From: Bacteroidales bacterium UBA4116
GTDB lineage: Bacteria; Bacteroidota; Bacteroidia; Bacteroidales; Tannerellaceae
Length of the DNA: 64,000 nt
Reading direction: 5' to 3'
NCBI GenBank assembly: GCA_002381645.1
Contig: DFXE01000020.1
Coordinates: 445,490 to 509,489, forward strand
Of the stretch, positions 38,293 to 48,100 are shown one piece after another. Made by a program: the position numbers and the translations under genes. A model generated the notes under the pieces. The model did no database searches. It was not told where the DNA came from and was given only the letters and a program-made list of their open reading frames with translations. How positions within the stretch are numbered: the first letter of the stretch is position 1; every line of letters starts with the position of its first letter.

Positions 38293-38320
38293 TCGGGACG
38301 ACAACCTTTTCTTTTTTATA
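38293..38320 (+). repeat. Candidate attR of the island
   Basis: The block reads TCGGGACGACAACC followed by TTTTCTTTTTTATA and matches the left repeat. It lacks the left arm of the hairpin, so it cannot form the terminator. A TATATTTG lies just upstream at 38272-38279. Confidence 0.6.
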
Positions 38321-38472
38321 TACGTACCTAACTTTTTCACCATCCTTATCTCTCATAAAATCACATTCAGATAGGAAAATAAATTATCCTTCAGATAGGT
38401 CAAGCCTTAACAAGGCTGATCGTTCACTTTTAAAAATTTAAACATTTTCAGGGTAAATATAAAAAATCTCCG

Positions 38473-38779
38473 ACCTATCCTTCACCTTCCACTTATTTCT
38501 CCCAACCCTTACCCAAAAAGCTTTTCAGAGTGGAAGAACATCTTCCACTACTATTTTTCATCTTTCACCTCACCCGCACACGGTGCAATAGACATATTTT
38601 CCTATGCAGCTGTTGATTTTTAGTTGTAATGCATTTAGCCCACAGTTAATGAAAAACTGATCCTTCGGTGCTGTACTTATGATGCATGGTTTGAATATTG
38701 TTAATCATTTCACAAGGGTGGAATAAATATTTCACCCTTGTGAAATTTAAGTTTCACTCGGGTGAAATATATTTTTAAC
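38473..38779 (+). repeat. Full-length copy B of the ~308-bp intergenic repeat
   Basis: This is the second full copy, in opposite orientation to 6395-6703. It opens ACCTATCCTTCACCTTCCAC, then has AGTGGAAGA-ACA-TCTTCCACT (a 9-bp stem followed by a T-run), the central TTGTAATGCATTTAGCC, AAAAACTGATCC, TGATGCATGGTTTGA and three phased palindromes. Differences between copies are scattered, many in loops. It lies between the island and porU. Confidence 0.85.
38708..38767. repeat. Three palindromes with 22-bp period (copy B)
   Basis: The units are TTTCACAAGGGTGGAA at 38708-38723, TTTCACCCTTGTGAAA at 38730-38745 and TTTCACTCGGGTGAAA at 38752-38767. Starts are exactly 22 bases apart, as in copy A. Confidence 0.85.
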
Positions 38780-38916
38780 TCAGGTGAAATGATTAAAAGG
38801 TTGTATAATTTGAAACAGTTGCTGACAGGTTAAACATTAAATGGCTTAGCCCTGTGCAATAGTTTGATGAGGTCAAGATATTGGACAATATTCTGGAGGT
38901 GATAATAAAACATTAC

Positions 38917-38988
38917 GGGTGAAAGCACATCTCCCACTCCTAAACCATTATAAATAACAGATTAACAACATAAGTAGAAGGTGAAGGA
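38917..38988 (-). repeat. Short copy of the intergenic repeat (right partner of 38473-38779)
   Basis: ATAAGTAGAAGGTGAAGGA at 38970-38988 is the reverse complement of the terminus of copy B with one mismatch in 19. GGGTGAAAGCACATCTCCC at 38917-38935 is a decayed form of the second block. It faces copy B, giving a 511-base unit with inverted termini. Confidence 0.6.
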
Positions 38989-39047
38989 AAGTGTAGCTAA
39001 ATAATAGTTATATATCTTATTTAACAACATGTAAGCAAAAGATTAAT

Positions 39048-39079
39048 AAAATAGAACGCTTGAATTAGCATTCTATTTT
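39048..39079. terminator. Stem-loop upstream of porU
   Basis: AAAATAGAACGC pairs with GCATTCTATTTT with one mismatch and an 8-base loop. It could be a terminator or a structure upstream of porU; no long T-tract follows. Confidence 0.4.
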
Positions 39080-39166
39080 GTCATTTCAATTTAAAATATG
39101 TTTTTACTATAAGTTAATAAATGATGGGTAATAATTACAAAATGTTACCGTTTAATGAGAAAACGA

Positions 39167-39174
39167 TAATTTTG
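39167..39174 (+). promoter_or_regulatory. Candidate -7 box directly at porU
   Basis: TAATTTTG matches TAnnTTTG and ends only four bases before the porU ATG at 39179. If used, the mRNA would be leaderless. No -33 element is clear. Confidence 0.4.
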
Positions 39175-39178
39175 GAAA

Positions 39179-42100
39179 ATGAAAAAACACATCTTAAAAT
39201 CTCTTCGTTTATGGAACATCTCAATATCCATACTATTACTGTTCACTAATACATTTTACATGTATGCTCAAGATATGAGTTATGCCTCCAACTCCGTATT
39301 ATCTAACGGGAAGTGGATAAAAATAAAAATAAGGGAAACGGGTATTTATAAAGTTACCCATTCAGATTTGAAAAAAATGGGCTTTAATGATCCTGACAAA
39401 GTTGCTGTCTGCGGTTATGGAGGATGGATATTAAATGAAGATTTCAGCAAATCAGATTATATGGATGATGTACCGGTAATTTCCATATGGAAAGAAAACG
39501 ACTCTTTTTTGTTTTATGCAAAAGGAAGTATAAAATGGGAATATACGAAGCATAACTATCACAATGATATCATCGAACATTTTGTTCACACAAATAATCC
39601 TTACGCAGAATACGGGTGTTATTTCCTGACTGATGCCGTTGCGCCTAAAATAATGCAGACGATCTCCACTCCGGAAGAAGGTGCCCAACGCATCACTACT
39701 TTTGACGATTATTTTGTTTATGAAAAAGATGAAATATCGGTTAATAAATCGGGCAGAGAATTATATGGCGAACGAATGACAGGCCCTACGCTCGACGTAG
39801 ATTTAGGAAGTATTCCTGGTTTAGCTGACGGATACGGATTTGCGGAGTGCTGCATGATATCGAAAGTAACTGTTTCCAATACGGTAGGATTATCTATTAA
39901 CAAAAACCTTGTGGGGCAAAGTTCCTTTCCAATAAATGACAGCATATATGTAAAAGCTACCAAAACAACAATCACTGGAAAATGGCAAACGGAACCAAAT
40001 GCTAAAATAAAGGTAAAAATCGATTATTCGCAAAAAAATCCTGTCACAACGTATCTGGATTATATCAGGCTTAACTTCAAAAGAGAATTACGAATGTATG
40101 ATACCCCTTTTACGCTTTTCCGTGATATTTCATCGGCAACAAAAACCTCCCGCTACGTTATTCAAAATGCAAACGCCAACACATTGGTTTTTGATGTTAC
40201 AGATGGCATTGATCCTCAAAAAATAGAAACAAAACTTACGGATAACGAACTTTCTTTCTTTGCCCGTGCCGATGGAGTAGTGCATGAATATGTAGCCGTT
40301 CAAAAAGATAAATTATCATCCGCCATTAACGAAACGGATGCGGTAGAAATAACCAACCAGGATTTGCACGGCAGTCTGCCCGCAGATATGGTTATTATTT
40401 CACCTCCTGCATTTAAAAAACAAGCCCGACGATTAGCAGATGTCCATAGGGATAAAGACGGATTAGATATACTTGTGGCTACACCGGAGGAGATCTATAA
40501 TGAATTTTCAAGCGGTACGCCGGATGCTACAGCATACCGCAGACTGATGAAAATGTTGTATGACCGTAGTAAATCTAACGGAAAACCGCCTAAGTATTTG
40601 CTGCTCTTTGGAGATGGCTCATATGATAACAGGTTCATTTCTAATGAATGGAAAAGATTCGGATATAAACAAAACATGTTATTAACTTATCAAACACATA
40701 ATTCCTTAACAGATAAATCATTTGTGGTTGATGATTATTTTGGTTTTCTGGAAGAAGAGGAAGGATTTGACATAGGGACAGCCAGGCTTGCTATCGGAAT
40801 CGGCCGCTTTCCGGTTCGTACAATGGATGAGGCGACACGAATGGTTGATAAGGTCATCAAATATATGAATAGTCAAAACGGTTCATGGAAAAACAATGTG
40901 TGCTTTGTTGCGGATGACGGTAACAATGACGACAAACCAAAATTTACCACCTTACATCAGACGGATGCAAGAGATCTGGCATACCTTGTGGAAAGGAACC
41001 GGCCGGAATATATTACTTCTAAAATATTATTCGACAGATACAAAAAAGATGCCGGATCGGGAAAATATCCGGGCGTTGAAAAAGAAATCCAGAGGCAATT
41101 AAATAATGGTTTATTCCTTATCAATTATACCGGGCACGGAAATTCTGAATCGTGGAGCGATGAAAAGGTCCTTACCATGGAGCATATTACCGGTGCAAAT
41201 CATGAAAGACTTCCGATTTGGATAACGGCAACATGTGACTTTTGTCCGTTTGATGGTATTACTACCTCTGCAGGTGAAAACGTATTTTTAAATAAAGAAA
41301 GTGGTGGTATAGCTTTGTTTACAACATCACGAGTAGCTTTCAGAAATATTAATTACGCATTAAACCAAACTCTTCTAAACAATATGTTTTCTCCGGAAAG
41401 AGGTGCGGACCAAACATTGGGTGATTTAATAAAAGAGGCTAAAAACAAAATCAATTCCCTATATGACAGAGACAGGATTCTAGGATTCAGCCTGATCGGT
41501 GATCCGGCACTAAAACTTACCTATCCTGAGTATAATATACACATTACATCGGTAAACGGGAATCCGATAAGTAACGACACCGTTCAATTCAAAGCGAATG
41601 ATATAATAACGCTGCAAGGTAATATTGTTTCACCTACCGGAACCACTGTTAATAATTTTAACGGGAATATGGATATTAAAGTTTTCGACAGCCGGCAAAC
41701 AATCAAAACTTTAGGTAATAATGAAGTGGATGGAAATAAACGGATCGTTACATTTGATGATTACATGTCGCCTATTTTTTCCGCAAAGAATATTCCGGTA
41801 AACGAAGGATTATTTAAAATAACATTTAAAGTGCAAAAGGATATTTCTTATGTTGGCGATAAACCGGGAAAGATCAGCATGTATGCTTATGATGCAACGG
41901 CTGATAAAGAAGCCGCCGGATGGTTTAGCAGATATAAAGTAAAGGGAACTGTAGATAATCCTGAGACAGATAATGATCCTCCTGAGATACGGGGTCTGTA
42001 CCTCAATGATACAACGTTTGTTGATGGAGATAAAGTAAACAAGACACCTCTTTTCTATGCCAGGTTGTGGGATAAAAGCGGAATTAATGCATCAGGAAGC

Positions 42101-42637
42101 GGAGTAGGACACGATATTGTTCTCCGCATAAATAATGATCCTAACCTTACTTTTTATTTAAACGATTATTATGAGTTACTATATAACACTGATGGTGAAG
42201 GCACTATACAGTATGGTTTGCCGGAGCTTCCTGCCGGCAAACATACGGCAACATTTACAGTATGGGATGTAGTGAATAATTCCAAAACAGATACGTTTAC
42301 TTTTGAGGTTATTGAGGATTTAAAACCCGATCTTTATAAAATCCAGGCAACACCTAATCCGGCAAAGAGCCAGGTCGAATTCAGATTATCCCACAACCGG
42401 CCGGAAAGCCGGATAAACGTTGAGATAGCTGTTTACGACCTGTCGGGCAGAATCCAATGGAGATACAAAGAAAGCGGTTCGTCCAGATTATTTACCGACT
42501 ATATTGTCAGTTGGAACCTGACAAACGGTTCGGGTGCCCGGTTAAGGGCAGGTGTCTATTTGTATCAGGCTACGATTAGTACAAAAAATTCAAAAGAAAC
42601 AACCAAAGCCGAAAAGATGATTATCTTATCTCCATGA
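39179..42637 (+). CDS. porU: Type IX secretion system sortase PorU
   Basis: PorU is the outer-membrane C25 (gingipain-like) peptidase that cuts the sorting domain from T9SS cargo and attaches the protein to the surface. The 1152-residue protein has a signal peptide (ending about residue 30), a beta-rich prodomain-like region, the C25 catalytic domain (about 410-780) with INYTGHGNSESW (His653) and WITATCDFCPFDG (Cys686), Ig-like domains, and a C-terminal sorting-like domain (about 1060-1152, ATPNPAKSQVEF to KMIILSP), which PorU is known to retain. The partner gene porV is not adjacent here. The giant surface protein at 26169 is a likely client. Confidence 0.93.
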   Translation: MKKHILKSLRLWNISISILLLFTNTFYMYAQDMSYASNSVLSNGKWIKIKIRETGIYKVTHSDLKKMGFNDPDKVAVCGYGGWILNEDFSKSDYMDDVPVISIWKENDSFLFYAKGSIKWEYTKHNYHNDIIEHFVHTNNPYAEYGCYFLTDAVAPKIMQTISTPEEGAQRITTFDDYFVYEKDEISVNKSGRELYGERMTGPTLDVDLGSIPGLADGYGFAECCMISKVTVSNTVGLSINKNLVGQSSFPINDSIYVKATKTTITGKWQTEPNAKIKVKIDYSQKNPVTTYLDYIRLNFKRELRMYDTPFTLFRDISSATKTSRYVIQNANANTLVFDVTDGIDPQKIETKLTDNELSFFARADGVVHEYVAVQKDKLSSAINETDAVEITNQDLHGSLPADMVIISPPAFKKQARRLADVHRDKDGLDILVATPEEIYNEFSSGTPDATAYRRLMKMLYDRSKSNGKPPKYLLLFGDGSYDNRFISNEWKRFGYKQNMLLTYQTHNSLTDKSFVVDDYFGFLEEEEGFDIGTARLAIGIGRFPVRTMDEATRMVDKVIKYMNSQNGSWKNNVCFVADDGNNDDKPKFTTLHQTDARDLAYLVERNRPEYITSKILFDRYKKDAGSGKYPGVEKEIQRQLNNGLFLINYTGHGNSESWSDEKVLTMEHITGANHERLPIWITATCDFCPFDGITTSAGENVFLNKESGGIALFTTSRVAFRNINYALNQTLLNNMFSPERGADQTLGDLIKEAKNKINSLYDRDRILGFSLIGDPALKLTYPEYNIHITSVNGNPISNDTVQFKANDIITLQGNIVSPTGTTVNNFNGNMDIKVFDSRQTIKTLGNNEVDGNKRIVTFDDYMSPIFSAKNIPVNEGLFKITFKVQKDISYVGDKPGKISMYAYDATADKEAAGWFSRYKVKGTVDNPETDNDPPEIRGLYLNDTTFVDGDKVNKTPLFYARLWDKSGINASGSGVGHDIVLRINNDPNLTFYLNDYYELLYNTDGEGTIQYGLPELPAGKHTATFTVWDVVNNSKTDTFTFEVIEDLKPDLYKIQATPNPAKSQVEFRLSHNRPESRINVEIAVYDLSGRIQWRYKESGSSRLFTDYIVSWNLTNGSGARLRAGVYLYQATISTKNSKETTKAEKMIILSP

Positions 42638-42646
42638 TAAAGCCTA

Positions 42647-45067
42647 CTAAAATTGCACCATCAACTCGTCATTGTCTTCCAAATCAACGGATATCACTCC
42701 ATCGATTACCGGTAACGAAATGGGTTTCTTATTGACTTTAAGGATAAGATTTTCAGAATTTTCAGGTAATTTAACACGGAAATTCCCGGCTACAGCTGCT
42801 TTCAATCCGGCTTTCGTAATGCGATTTTCCTGCCACTCAGCATACACCTCGCCACCTCCCCTTACTTTTAGCCCTTTAAAGCTTCCGCTTTTCCACGCTG
42901 AGGGCAACGCAGGAAGTAGCGCGATTATCCCGGTTTGGCTTTGCACAAGCATTTCGGCAATACCGGCAGTTGCCCCGAAATTTCCGTCAATTTGGAAAGG
43001 AGGGTGTGAACAAAAAAGATTGGGACAGGTTCCTCCTCCATTCTGATAATTTGTACTGCTGTGATAAACCGGCGTAAGCAAATCACCGAGCAGTTTAAAG
43101 GCATGGTCACCGTCATGCAAACGCGCCCAGAAGTTAATTTTCCATGCCATCGACCAGCCGGTGCTTTTATCCCCTCTTGCATATAACGATTTACGGGCCG
43201 CTTCTGCTAACTCCGGAGTCTTTTCAACGGATATTTCATTCCCCGGATATAACCCGTACAGATGGGAAACGTGCCGATGATGCGGCTCGTTTTCTTCGTA
43301 TGGTTCCAGCCATTCCATAATCCTGCCATCAGGGCCTATGGTCGTAGGCATCAGCCGGCTACGTTTTGATATCAGTTCCTGTGCAAATGCCGTGTCGATT
43401 CCTAGAATTGCAGCTGCATCAATAGTATTGGTAAATAATTCACGTACGATCTGATTATCCATGGTTGAACCGGCACACACATGTACGGGTTTACCATTGA
43501 GGATAAAAGCATTTTCAGGAGAAGTAGTTGGAGCGGTTACTAAATATTTATTCCGGGGATCTTCCACCAACATATCTACAAAGAAAAGAGCGGCACCTTT
43601 CATTACAGGATAAACCTCCATCAAATATTCCTTATCTAAAGTATACTGATAATGTTCATAAAGATGTTCGCACAACCATGCGGCAGATGTGTTGGTCGCC
43701 CCCCACGACGGATGCTCGCCCGGGGCCGTGAATTCCCACGGATTCCCTAAAATATGGGTTACCCATCCCCGGGCATTATAAAACACTTTTGCAGTTCGTT
43801 CACCACTCTTCACCTGTTGCTTTGTCCACTCAATAAACGGGAGGTGAAGTTCGGACAGATTTGTAACTTCAGCAGGCCATAAATTCATCTGCAAATTAAT
43901 ATTCAGGTGATAATCACCGTTCCAGGGGGTTTGTATGGTATTCGCCCAAAGTCCTTGCAGGTTGGGAGGTAATAATCCGGGACGAGTAGAAGATATAAGC
44001 AGGTAACGCCCAAACTGAAAATATAATGCCAGTAAACCCGGATCATTTTTATCTTTCTCAAAATCAACCAATCGCTCATCCATCGGAAGGTTATCTTTTT
44101 CCGAGCTTCCCAAATCCAGGTGTACCCGTTCGAATAACTCACGATAGGCAGAAATATGTTCTTTCTTTAGCGAAGCATACTCTTTTTTTTCAGATGCTTC
44201 AATTAAGGAAGTAATTCGCGATTCATAATCTTCATGAAAATAATCAGTGCCCATACTGACCAACAACATAGCTTCTGAAGCATTTTGTACAATTAATGTG
44301 CTGTCTGTATGCGTAATTACTCCCCCTTTCGGCAGGATTACGCGTGTTCTGGCAGCATAACGTGTCCCATTACCATCGGTCCCGTTATTTAACTGACCTT
44401 GCATGATCAGGTCATTACCCTTCACCGATACCCTATAACGTTCCGGACGGTTCATTCCTAAAGTAAAATTAATCGCTTTATCTGTATCAGCCGTTAAATG
44501 AATTACTCCTAAATCACCAGTGAAAGAAGTAAACCCTTCCCGTTTATAGTTTATATTTCCTTTTTTGAATGTAACGGTTGTTATGGCATCTTTTAATCGC
44601 AACTCCCTACGGTAGGATGAAACTGTTTCATTTGGACGTGAGTATAAATAATCCAGCTTCATATTGCCTAATAATTGATAAGAACCATAAGGTACATTTG
44701 CCCCGTTTCCCTGCCCGCTGCCTTCTCCCCCGCAAACAAAAGTTTGGTACATAAGTTCCTGTGCCTCATCATTCCGGCCTTGAAAAAGCAATTGCCTTAT
44801 TCTTGGTAAGGAATATACGGCATATGGATTATCCGTATTTTGTTTACTTCCCGACCACATCGATATTTCATTGAGAACAATCGTCTCACTGTTAATCCCG
44901 CCATCAGGCATCATACCTAAACGTCCGTTTCCAAGCGGAAAAGTTTCCTCCCAAATCTCTGCAGGACTAGTAAAATAATATGATAATGGATTTTCTTCTT
45001 TTACCTCCGGCATGCTACATCCGATAAGGATACCTAATAATGCTTGCAGGAAATAGTTTGCTTTCAT
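42647..45067 (-). CDS. GH95 family alpha-L-fucosidase, lipoprotein
   Basis: This 806-residue lipoprotein (lipobox LIGC, Cys17) is a family GH95 glycosidase, typically an inverting alpha-1,2-L-fucosidase or L-galactosidase. It has an N-terminal beta domain opening TSPAEIWEETFPLGNGRLGM and VLNEISMWSGSKQNTDNPYA, a helical (alpha/alpha)6 barrel at about 290-690 with GLLPPNLQGLWAN, HLNINLQMNLWPAEVTN and HRHVSHLYGLYPG, and the hallmark IDGNFGATAGIAEMLVQS near residue 700. A small C-terminal beta domain ends the protein. It converges on porU with a gap of nine bases, so the two genes share almost no terminator space. Host-glycan or plant-glycan use is likely. Confidence 0.95.
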   Translation of the reverse strand: MKANYFLQALLGILIGCSMPEVKEENPLSYYFTSPAEIWEETFPLGNGRLGMMPDGGINSETIVLNEISMWSGSKQNTDNPYAVYSLPRIRQLLFQGRNDEAQELMYQTFVCGGEGSGQGNGANVPYGSYQLLGNMKLDYLYSRPNETVSSYRRELRLKDAITTVTFKKGNINYKREGFTSFTGDLGVIHLTADTDKAINFTLGMNRPERYRVSVKGNDLIMQGQLNNGTDGNGTRYAARTRVILPKGGVITHTDSTLIVQNASEAMLLVSMGTDYFHEDYESRITSLIEASEKKEYASLKKEHISAYRELFERVHLDLGSSEKDNLPMDERLVDFEKDKNDPGLLALYFQFGRYLLISSTRPGLLPPNLQGLWANTIQTPWNGDYHLNINLQMNLWPAEVTNLSELHLPFIEWTKQQVKSGERTAKVFYNARGWVTHILGNPWEFTAPGEHPSWGATNTSAAWLCEHLYEHYQYTLDKEYLMEVYPVMKGAALFFVDMLVEDPRNKYLVTAPTTSPENAFILNGKPVHVCAGSTMDNQIVRELFTNTIDAAAILGIDTAFAQELISKRSRLMPTTIGPDGRIMEWLEPYEENEPHHRHVSHLYGLYPGNEISVEKTPELAEAARKSLYARGDKSTGWSMAWKINFWARLHDGDHAFKLLGDLLTPVYHSSTNYQNGGGTCPNLFCSHPPFQIDGNFGATAGIAEMLVQSQTGIIALLPALPSAWKSGSFKGLKVRGGGEVYAEWQENRITKAGLKAAVAGNFRVKLPENSENLILKVNKKPISLPVIDGVISVDLEDNDELMVQF

Positions 45068-45091
45068 AATTATTAATAAATTCCCAGTTAA

Positions 45092-46939
45092 TCAAAAGCT
45101 TTGCATATCACACAACTTTTTATAATACCCATTTAATAAAAGGAGTTCGTCATGCCTTCCCCGTTCTACAATTTCACCTTCATGCATAACACAAATTTCG
45201 TCGGCATTCCTGATTGTGGAAAGGCGGTGTGCTATAACAATAGTTGTCCGGTTCCTCATCAGGTTTTCAAGGGCTTCCTGAACTAAACGTTCCGATTCGG
45301 TATCCAATGCTGAAGTAGCTTCGTCCAATATCAATATAGGCGGATTTTTAAGTATAGCACGGGCAATACTGATACGTTGGCGCTGCCCTCCCGAGAGCCG
45401 CCCCCCCCTATCACCAATATTGGTTTCATACCCGTTATCGGATGCCATTATAAAATCATGCGCATTAGCTATACGGGCAGCTTCTTCTACTTGTTGTTGT
45501 GTAGCATTATCCACCCCGAAAGATATATTATTAAAAAAAGTATCATTGAACAATATAGCTTCCTGATTTACATTTCCCATCAACGACCGTAAATCATAAA
45601 GAGTGGCATCACGGATATCCGTATCATCTATTGTTATGCTTCCTTTGTTAACATCATAAAACCGCGGAAGTAAATCTACAAGAGTACTTTTACCCGAGCC
45701 GGACTGTCCTACCAAAGCGATGGTTTTACCTTTAGGGATAATAAGATTTATACCTTTAATAATCCATTCTTCTTTATATTTAAACCACACATCATTGTAA
45801 GTGATATGATTTTTAAGTCCAATCGGCTTTGCATGTACCGGATCCTTAATATTACTTTCCGCCATGAGTATTTTATCAATACGTTCCATTGAAGCCAGAC
45901 CCTTTTGTATAGCGTATGAAGCCTTACTTAATTCTTTCGCCGGATTGATTATACTATAGAAGATAACCAGATAATATATAAAGGTTGAAGCATCCATCGT
46001 TGTGTTTTCACTCAAAATGAGGCTTCCCCCATACCATAATACAATAGCTATAGTAGCAGTCCCTAAAAACTCACTCATAGGATGAGCCATTTGCTGTCGT
46101 CTGTAAATACGATTGGTTGTCCGACGGAAAATATCGTTACTTTTTTCAAACCGGTCCTGAATTTTCTTTTCCGCATTAAAAGCTTTAATAATACGTAACC
46201 CGCTTAAAGTTTCCTCAATCTGGCTCATCAGATACCCCCATTGTTCCTGCCCTAATAAAGATTTCTTTTTCAATGTTTTGCCCACTTTTCCCATTACATA
46301 TCCTGCAATAGGAAGGAGTAAAAACACAAATAGGGTTAATTGCCAGCTTATAATAAGCATCCCTGCAAGATAAATAGCAATTAATATCGGATTCTTAAAG
46401 AGCATATCCAACGAGCTCATGATTGATGTTTCAATCTCGTTCACATCGCCTGATACCCTTGCTATAATATCACCTTTACGCTCTTCGGAGAAAAAACCTA
46501 AAGGCAATTGCGTAATTTTCCGGTTGATCTGATTCCGTACATCCCTTACCACCCCGGTCCGTATTGGGATCATAGTAAAAAAGGCCATATACATGGACGC
46601 CACTTTCAAGAAAGTCATAACAATCAGAAATACACCTAACATGATCAAAGCGAAAGAACCGCTATGGGTATCGATCATATTACTGATATACCAGAAAAAG
46701 TTATCCTTGATCAATGTTGGCAACTCTTTCCACCAATCCCAGTTGGTCAGTTCAAAATTCCATTCTGTATAAGTATATATTTGTTTGTTTGTTTCGAATA
46801 AAATGTTCAGAATCGGCACAATTAAAGCAAAAGAGAAAAGGTTGAGGAAAGCCGATAAGACATTAAATATAACGTTGAGAACTAAATATTTCTTATAAGG
46901 GGGAACAAACCTCCTTAATATCCGAAAGAAATCTTTCAT
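45092..46939 (-). CDS. ABC exporter, MsbA-like (fused permease-ATPase)
   Basis: This 615-residue half-transporter has six membrane segments in the first 330 residues and an ATP-binding domain after about 370. Walker A is GQSGSGKSTLVDLL, the signature is RLSGGQRQRISIARA, Walker B is ILILDEATSALD and the H-loop is VIAHRLSTI. The order and the absence of an accessory domain fit MsbA and related lipid or drug exporters. It lies 24 bases downstream of the fucosidase start codon on the same strand, next to a decayed glycosyltransferase. A lipid A core transport role is plausible but not proven. Confidence 0.88.
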   Translation of the reverse strand: MKDFFRILRRFVPPYKKYLVLNVIFNVLSAFLNLFSFALIVPILNILFETNKQIYTYTEWNFELTNWDWWKELPTLIKDNFFWYISNMIDTHSGSFALIMLGVFLIVMTFLKVASMYMAFFTMIPIRTGVVRDVRNQINRKITQLPLGFFSEERKGDIIARVSGDVNEIETSIMSSLDMLFKNPILIAIYLAGMLIISWQLTLFVFLLLPIAGYVMGKVGKTLKKKSLLGQEQWGYLMSQIEETLSGLRIIKAFNAEKKIQDRFEKSNDIFRRTTNRIYRRQQMAHPMSEFLGTATIAIVLWYGGSLILSENTTMDASTFIYYLVIFYSIINPAKELSKASYAIQKGLASMERIDKILMAESNIKDPVHAKPIGLKNHITYNDVWFKYKEEWIIKGINLIIPKGKTIALVGQSGSGKSTLVDLLPRFYDVNKGSITIDDTDIRDATLYDLRSLMGNVNQEAILFNDTFFNNISFGVDNATQQQVEEAARIANAHDFIMASDNGYETNIGDRGGRLSGGQRQRISIARAILKNPPILILDEATSALDTESERLVQEALENLMRNRTTIVIAHRLSTIRNADEICVMHEGEIVERGRHDELLLLNGYYKKLCDMQSF

Positions 46940-46988
46940 GAAAACATACGCGTTGATTAGGACCGCAAGTTAGTCATATCTTACGGAT

Positions 46989-48042
46989 TTATGGTTCTTC
47001 GTATAATATTTTATTAATAGCTCCTATAATATCGTCTTCACCGCATATATTTATATCAATAGCAATACTACCATTTCCATAAGGCTGATATGCTCGATAT
47101 TCGTCACCGAAAACAATCCGATAGTTGGCGTCTGAGATGCACTTGCTAAATGCATCATACCACTATCAGCTCCCAAAAAAAGTTCAGTATTTGCAATCAC
47201 AGCTGCTATTTCCCGGATATCCTTGCTATAATATGATACAGCCTCAGATTCTATCTGTGATATATTTTCTAAAGGTAAAACCTCAAGTATATTATAATCA
47301 TTTTGATATTCCGACCTAAGCCGTTTATAAATATTGGCCCACCATGATTTATCGTAACATTTAATTCCGGTAGCAAAAGTGTAAATACTAATAGTTTTTT
47401 TGCTGTTATCAACAAGGGCATCTAATATAATTTTTCCATTCACAATCTCAGAGGTTTTTAACTTAATATTCAATGGCAATACCGAGCCGTCTGATTGCTT
47501 ATACCCTGAATATTGCATAACATACCAGAAGTTATATACTGGAAATTTTGCAATAAGGAAATAATCATGGTAATTATCCTTCAGAATTTGATGAGTCACA
47601 TTATATATTTTCAGTCTTGCCTTTGCCAAATGAGTGGACAGTCTACCAGATAAAAAACTACCGGCAACACTCAACACCATATCCTAATGATATTTTTTTA
47701 ACGAATACCAAACAGCTATATACTTAAAGAGTTCTTTGAAAGGTTTTTTGGGCAATTTAATAATACGGTCAATATTATTATAATTTTGAAAAATTATAAA
47801 AGATAATCCCCTTTTACAAAAAGGTCTATTTTACAATCTGGAAGTATCTGTTCTACTTCTTGTATTAAAAGAGTAATCATCAGTTGATTGCCTAATCTGT
47901 TATTCGGCCGGCTTATCAATATCCTTTTAAATTCAATACGTTCTTTTTTATTTATTTCGTTTACAAAACTATGCCATATATGTTCAGTAAGTCTGTTCAT
48001 AACAGACCTTCTCCATTGATTTACTTTGTCTTTTATACCCAT
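46989..48042 (-). pseudogene. Family 9 glycosyltransferase (heptosyltransferase-like), broken
   Basis: The reading frame of a GT9 enzyme is split by at least three lesions. It begins at 48042 (MGIKDKVNQWRRSVMNRL) with the typical ILISRPNNRLGNQLMIT. At 47808-47811 a run of four Gs (one short) shifts the frame; the next frame continues IIFQNYNNIDRIIKLPKK. A TAG at 47684-47686 interrupts it before DMVLSVAGSF. A second frameshift near 47085-47095, after LFSVTNIEH, hides the end YQPYGNGSIAID ... NKILYEEP. Residues such as LGADSGMMHLASASQTPTIG are well kept, so decay is recent or the errors are in the sequence. It probably acted in LPS or glycan core synthesis. Confidence 0.85.
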
Positions 48043-48100
48043 TCAGGGAAGATTTATTTATACAAATACAAAAGTATAAATAAATTCAGCAAAATGTTTT

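Larger units (their letters stand above)
32670..38320. mobile_element. 5.6-kb genomic island with tyrosine integrase
   Basis: The segment holds three genes on one strand: a DUF262/DUF1524 protein, a nucleotidyltransferase-HEPN protein and a tyrosine integrase. It is bounded by direct repeats at 32670-32698 and 38293-38320 that share TCGGGA(T/C)GACAACC and the TTTTCTTTTTT tract. The integrase sits about 190 bases from the right repeat, as is usual. Island DNA is clearly more AT-rich than the flanking porU or lysS regions. It lacks relaxase or conjugation genes, so it is at most mobilisable by integrase action. Confidence 0.7.

Noticed and set aside
38293..38320. Right repeat read as a second independent terminator
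   Set aside because: The left arm of the hairpin is missing, so it cannot fold as a terminator; an attachment site explains it better.
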